From positions 21,222 through 85,221 of the forward strand of contig CAJUDS010000011.1 in assembly GCA_910585345.1 (NCBI GenBank): 64,000 nucleotides of DNA, given 5' to 3'. How positions within the stretch are numbered: position 1 is the first letter of the stretch; each line of letters starts with the position of its first letter. Shown here piece after piece: positions 62,769 to 64,000 of this stretch. Under the pieces are notes generated by a model. The model saw only the letters and a program-made list of their open reading frames with translations. It searched no databases and was not told the origin of the DNA. This DNA is from an uncultured Lachnospiraceae bacterium. Its GTDB lineage: Bacteria > Bacillota > Clostridia > Lachnospirales > Lachnospiraceae. A program made the translations under genes and the position numbers.

Positions 62769-63353
62769 TTATAGCGTTTGCATTTCTTCTGCAATCTTAT
62801 GCTCACAAAACCGCATAGCTTCCAAAGTCTTTGCTAGAAGATCCGACAATTCCCAATTCAGCATCGCCGCACCCTTTTCAATCACTTCCCTGGAACATCC
62901 CGCCGCAAAACCAGCGCTTTTATACTTTTTCTTCAAAGATTTCACTTCCATATCCTGTACACTTTTAGATGGACGAATCAAAGCCGCCGCCCAAATTAGT
63001 CCAGTTAGTTCATCTGTTGCATACAGCACTTTTTCCATCTCATGCACTGGCTTTACATCCACTGTCAAACTATAGCCGTGACTGCATATTGCATGAATCA
63101 TGTCTTCACTGATTCCTGCTTCTTTCAGCAGTTCAGGAGCTTTTATACAATGCTGCTGCGGATACATTTCAAAGTCTATATCATGTAAAAGTCCCACAAT
63201 CCCCCAATAATCAACGTCTTCACCGTAACCAAGCTCCTGTGCATACCATCTCATCACCCCTTCGACAGTTAAAGCATGCTGGATATGGAACGGCTCCTGA
63301 TTATATTTCTTCAACAAAGAAAACGCTTCTTCACGACTTATATGATCTTTCAT
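62769..63353 (-). CDS. HD-family hydrolase
   Basis: A 194-residue HD protein: FHIQHALTVEGVMRWYA, GLLHDIDFEMYPQQH near 55, ICSHGYSLTVDVKP, YATDELTGLIWAAALIRPSK. Common conserved family without known substrate. Its 188-base leader holds two hairpins. Confidence 0.88.
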   Translation of the reverse strand: MKDHISREEAFSLLKKYNQEPFHIQHALTVEGVMRWYAQELGYGEDVDYWGIVGLLHDIDFEMYPQQHCIKAPELLKEAGISEDMIHAICSHGYSLTVDVKPVHEMEKVLYATDELTGLIWAAALIRPSKSVQDMEVKSLKKKYKSAGFAAGCSREVIEKGAAMLNWELSDLLAKTLEAMRFCEHKIAEEMQTL

Positions 63354-63424
63354 TTTTTACTCCCCTTCCATTTTTTCTATTCGTTAAAATCAAAGTTATA
63401 GGAATTAGTTGTTTCCGTTTGCGC

Positions 63425-63466
63425 CATCCGCATGCTGCAAATGCAGCAAAATTCTCTATGCGGATG
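63425..63466. repeat. Nested hairpin in HD gene leader
   Basis: CATCCGCAT/ATGCGGATG arms (63425-63433, 63458-63466) with an inner GCTGC-AAAT-GCAGC. Confidence 0.75.
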
Positions 63467-63475
63467 TGTGCATTC

Positions 63476-63515
63476 ATTATAGGAAACGGCAAATATTTTT
63501 GTCGTTTCCTATAAT
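63476..63515. repeat. Perfect hairpin, GGAAACG repeat type
   Basis: ATTATAGGAAACG and CGTTTCCTATAAT, 13-base arms, 14-base loop. Same outer sequence as at 22987-23022. Confidence 0.85.
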
Positions 63516-63547
63516 ACTTCCAATTACTATACCACTGCAACGTTAAA

Positions 63548-63576
63548 ATTTTAGTATAGAAATATTATTTTGTCAA
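63548..63576 (-). promoter_or_regulatory. Promoter of HD hydrolase/tcdA
   Basis: TTGACA (63571-63576), 17 bases, TAAAAT (63548-63553) on the minus strand. Confidence 0.72.
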
Positions 63577-63584
63577 ATCATGCC

Positions 63585-63620
63585 AAAAGCCCCATAGACA
63601 ATATCGTCCACAGGGCTTTT
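63585..63620 (-). terminator. Terminator of the tRNA cluster
   Basis: Pairing of 63606-63620 with 63585-63599 over 15 bases (two G-U), TTTT at the end on the minus strand, four bases after tRNA-Lys. Confidence 0.8.
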
Positions 63621-63623
63621 TCA

Positions 63624-63696
63624 TGAGACACGGGGGAGTCGAACCCCCGACAACTTGATTAAAAGTCAAGTGCTCTACCAACTGAGCTAGTGTCCC
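63624..63696 (-). tRNA. tRNA-Lys (UUU)
   Basis: 73 bases with standard arms; anticodon loop CTTTTAA. GGGACAC pairs with GTGTCTC. Confidence 0.97.
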
Positions 63697-63735
63697 GTAC
63701 AATATCCTACAAGAGAAAAAATTTGTAAAAGAAAA

Positions 63736-63808
<73 letters not shown>

Positions 63809-63815
63809 ATTTCAA

Positions 63816-63889
63816 TAGCGGGGATAGGATTTGAACCTATGACCTTCGGGTTATGAGCCCGACGAGCTTCCAGACTGCTCCACCCCGCG
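63816..63889 (-). tRNA. Initiator tRNA-fMet (CAU)
   Basis: 74 bases; anticodon CAT with GGG/CCC pairs in the anticodon stem and an unpaired position 1:72 (C and T), both initiator marks. Confidence 0.93.
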
Positions 63890-63947
63890 TTATAAAATTA
63901 TATTGTACTGATTATAAATCATGTACGTATCACTTTCTCAAGTGAAA

Positions 63948-64000
63948 TGGATGGAGGTGGATTCGAACCACCGAAGCAATTTGCAGCAGATTTACAGTCT
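63948..64000 (-). tRNA. tRNA-Tyr (GUA), partial
   Basis: The 3' part, with anticodon GTA, a long variable arm (TGCTGCAAATTGCTTCGG region) and T arm; the 5' half is beyond the right edge. Confidence 0.93.

Overview
The window is about 64 kb of a low-to-mid GC Firmicutes chromosome, most likely from an anaerobic, spore-forming Lachnospiraceae-type gut bacterium. Pointers are a DUF6128-like protein, spore-maturation genes spmA and spmB, a T-box leader on metG, FabK/FabT-type fatty acid genes, YesM/YesN sensors, CUT2 sugar transporters and clostridial-style AAA/PEK/ADA-type signal peptides. Almost everything is on the minus strand, so operons read from high to low coordinates; only the DUF885 gene at 32.4-34.2 kb is on the plus strand. 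No phage, insertion sequence, CRISPR array or restriction system is visible, apart from a small Mrr-like nuclease.

Layout. 0-9.5 kb: a partial DUF6128-like gene whose start lies in a hairpin, a CdaR/PucR-type regulator with the shared sugar-ABC ATPase MsmK, a YesL protein coupled to a two-HD-domain protein, an acetyltransferase, D-lactate dehydrogenase and T-box-controlled metG. 9.5-21.5 kb: a pentose block with ribulose-phosphate epimerase, split transketolase, araD-araB-araA, the repressor araR and the chvE-gguA-gguB sugar transporter. Together they import arabinose or related sugars, convert them to xylulose-5-phosphate and feed the pentose phosphate pathway. 21.5-32.3 kb: a second CUT2 (YtfQ-like) transporter with three binding proteins, one of them membrane-anchored without a lipobox, plus a YesM-type kinase and YesN-type regulator; the set resembles the XylFII-LytS-YesN three-component sugar sensor.

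32.4-39 kb: DUF885 peptidase-like protein, a FabT-like MarR repressor, an Mrr-like protein, an AT-rich gap, then a ruined branched-chain amino acid (liv) transporter locus in which livJ is truncated and has a nonsense codon, livH and livM are fused in frame, livG is frameshifted at an A8 run, and livG is fused in frame to livF without the livF Walker A. 39-45.4 kb: spmB, a DUF3048 lipoprotein, spmA, nagA and a polar amino acid ABC transporter whose binding protein is circularly permuted. 45.4-52.3 kb: the fatty acid operon acpP-fabK-fabD-fabG-fabF-fabZ-(second FabK-like)-fabH. Three copies of a TTTGA-N3-TCAAA palindrome, at acpP, before fabD and at the distant fabT-like gene, define a local FabT regulon.

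52.3-64 kb: the conserved Firmicutes holB neighbourhood (rsmI, trmN6, yaaT, holB, yaaR, a guanylate-kinase-like gene where Bacillus has tmk, pyruvate kinase, and an Orn/Lys/Arg decarboxylase homologous to YaaO), an HD protein, an L,D-transpeptidase, tcdA, another HD hydrolase with a hairpin-rich leader, and a tRNA cluster (Tyr, fMet, Phe, Lys).

Limits: all assignments come from reading motifs, gene order and protein sequences by eye. Operators, promoters and hairpins are pattern calls, and no database search, folding program or alignment was run.
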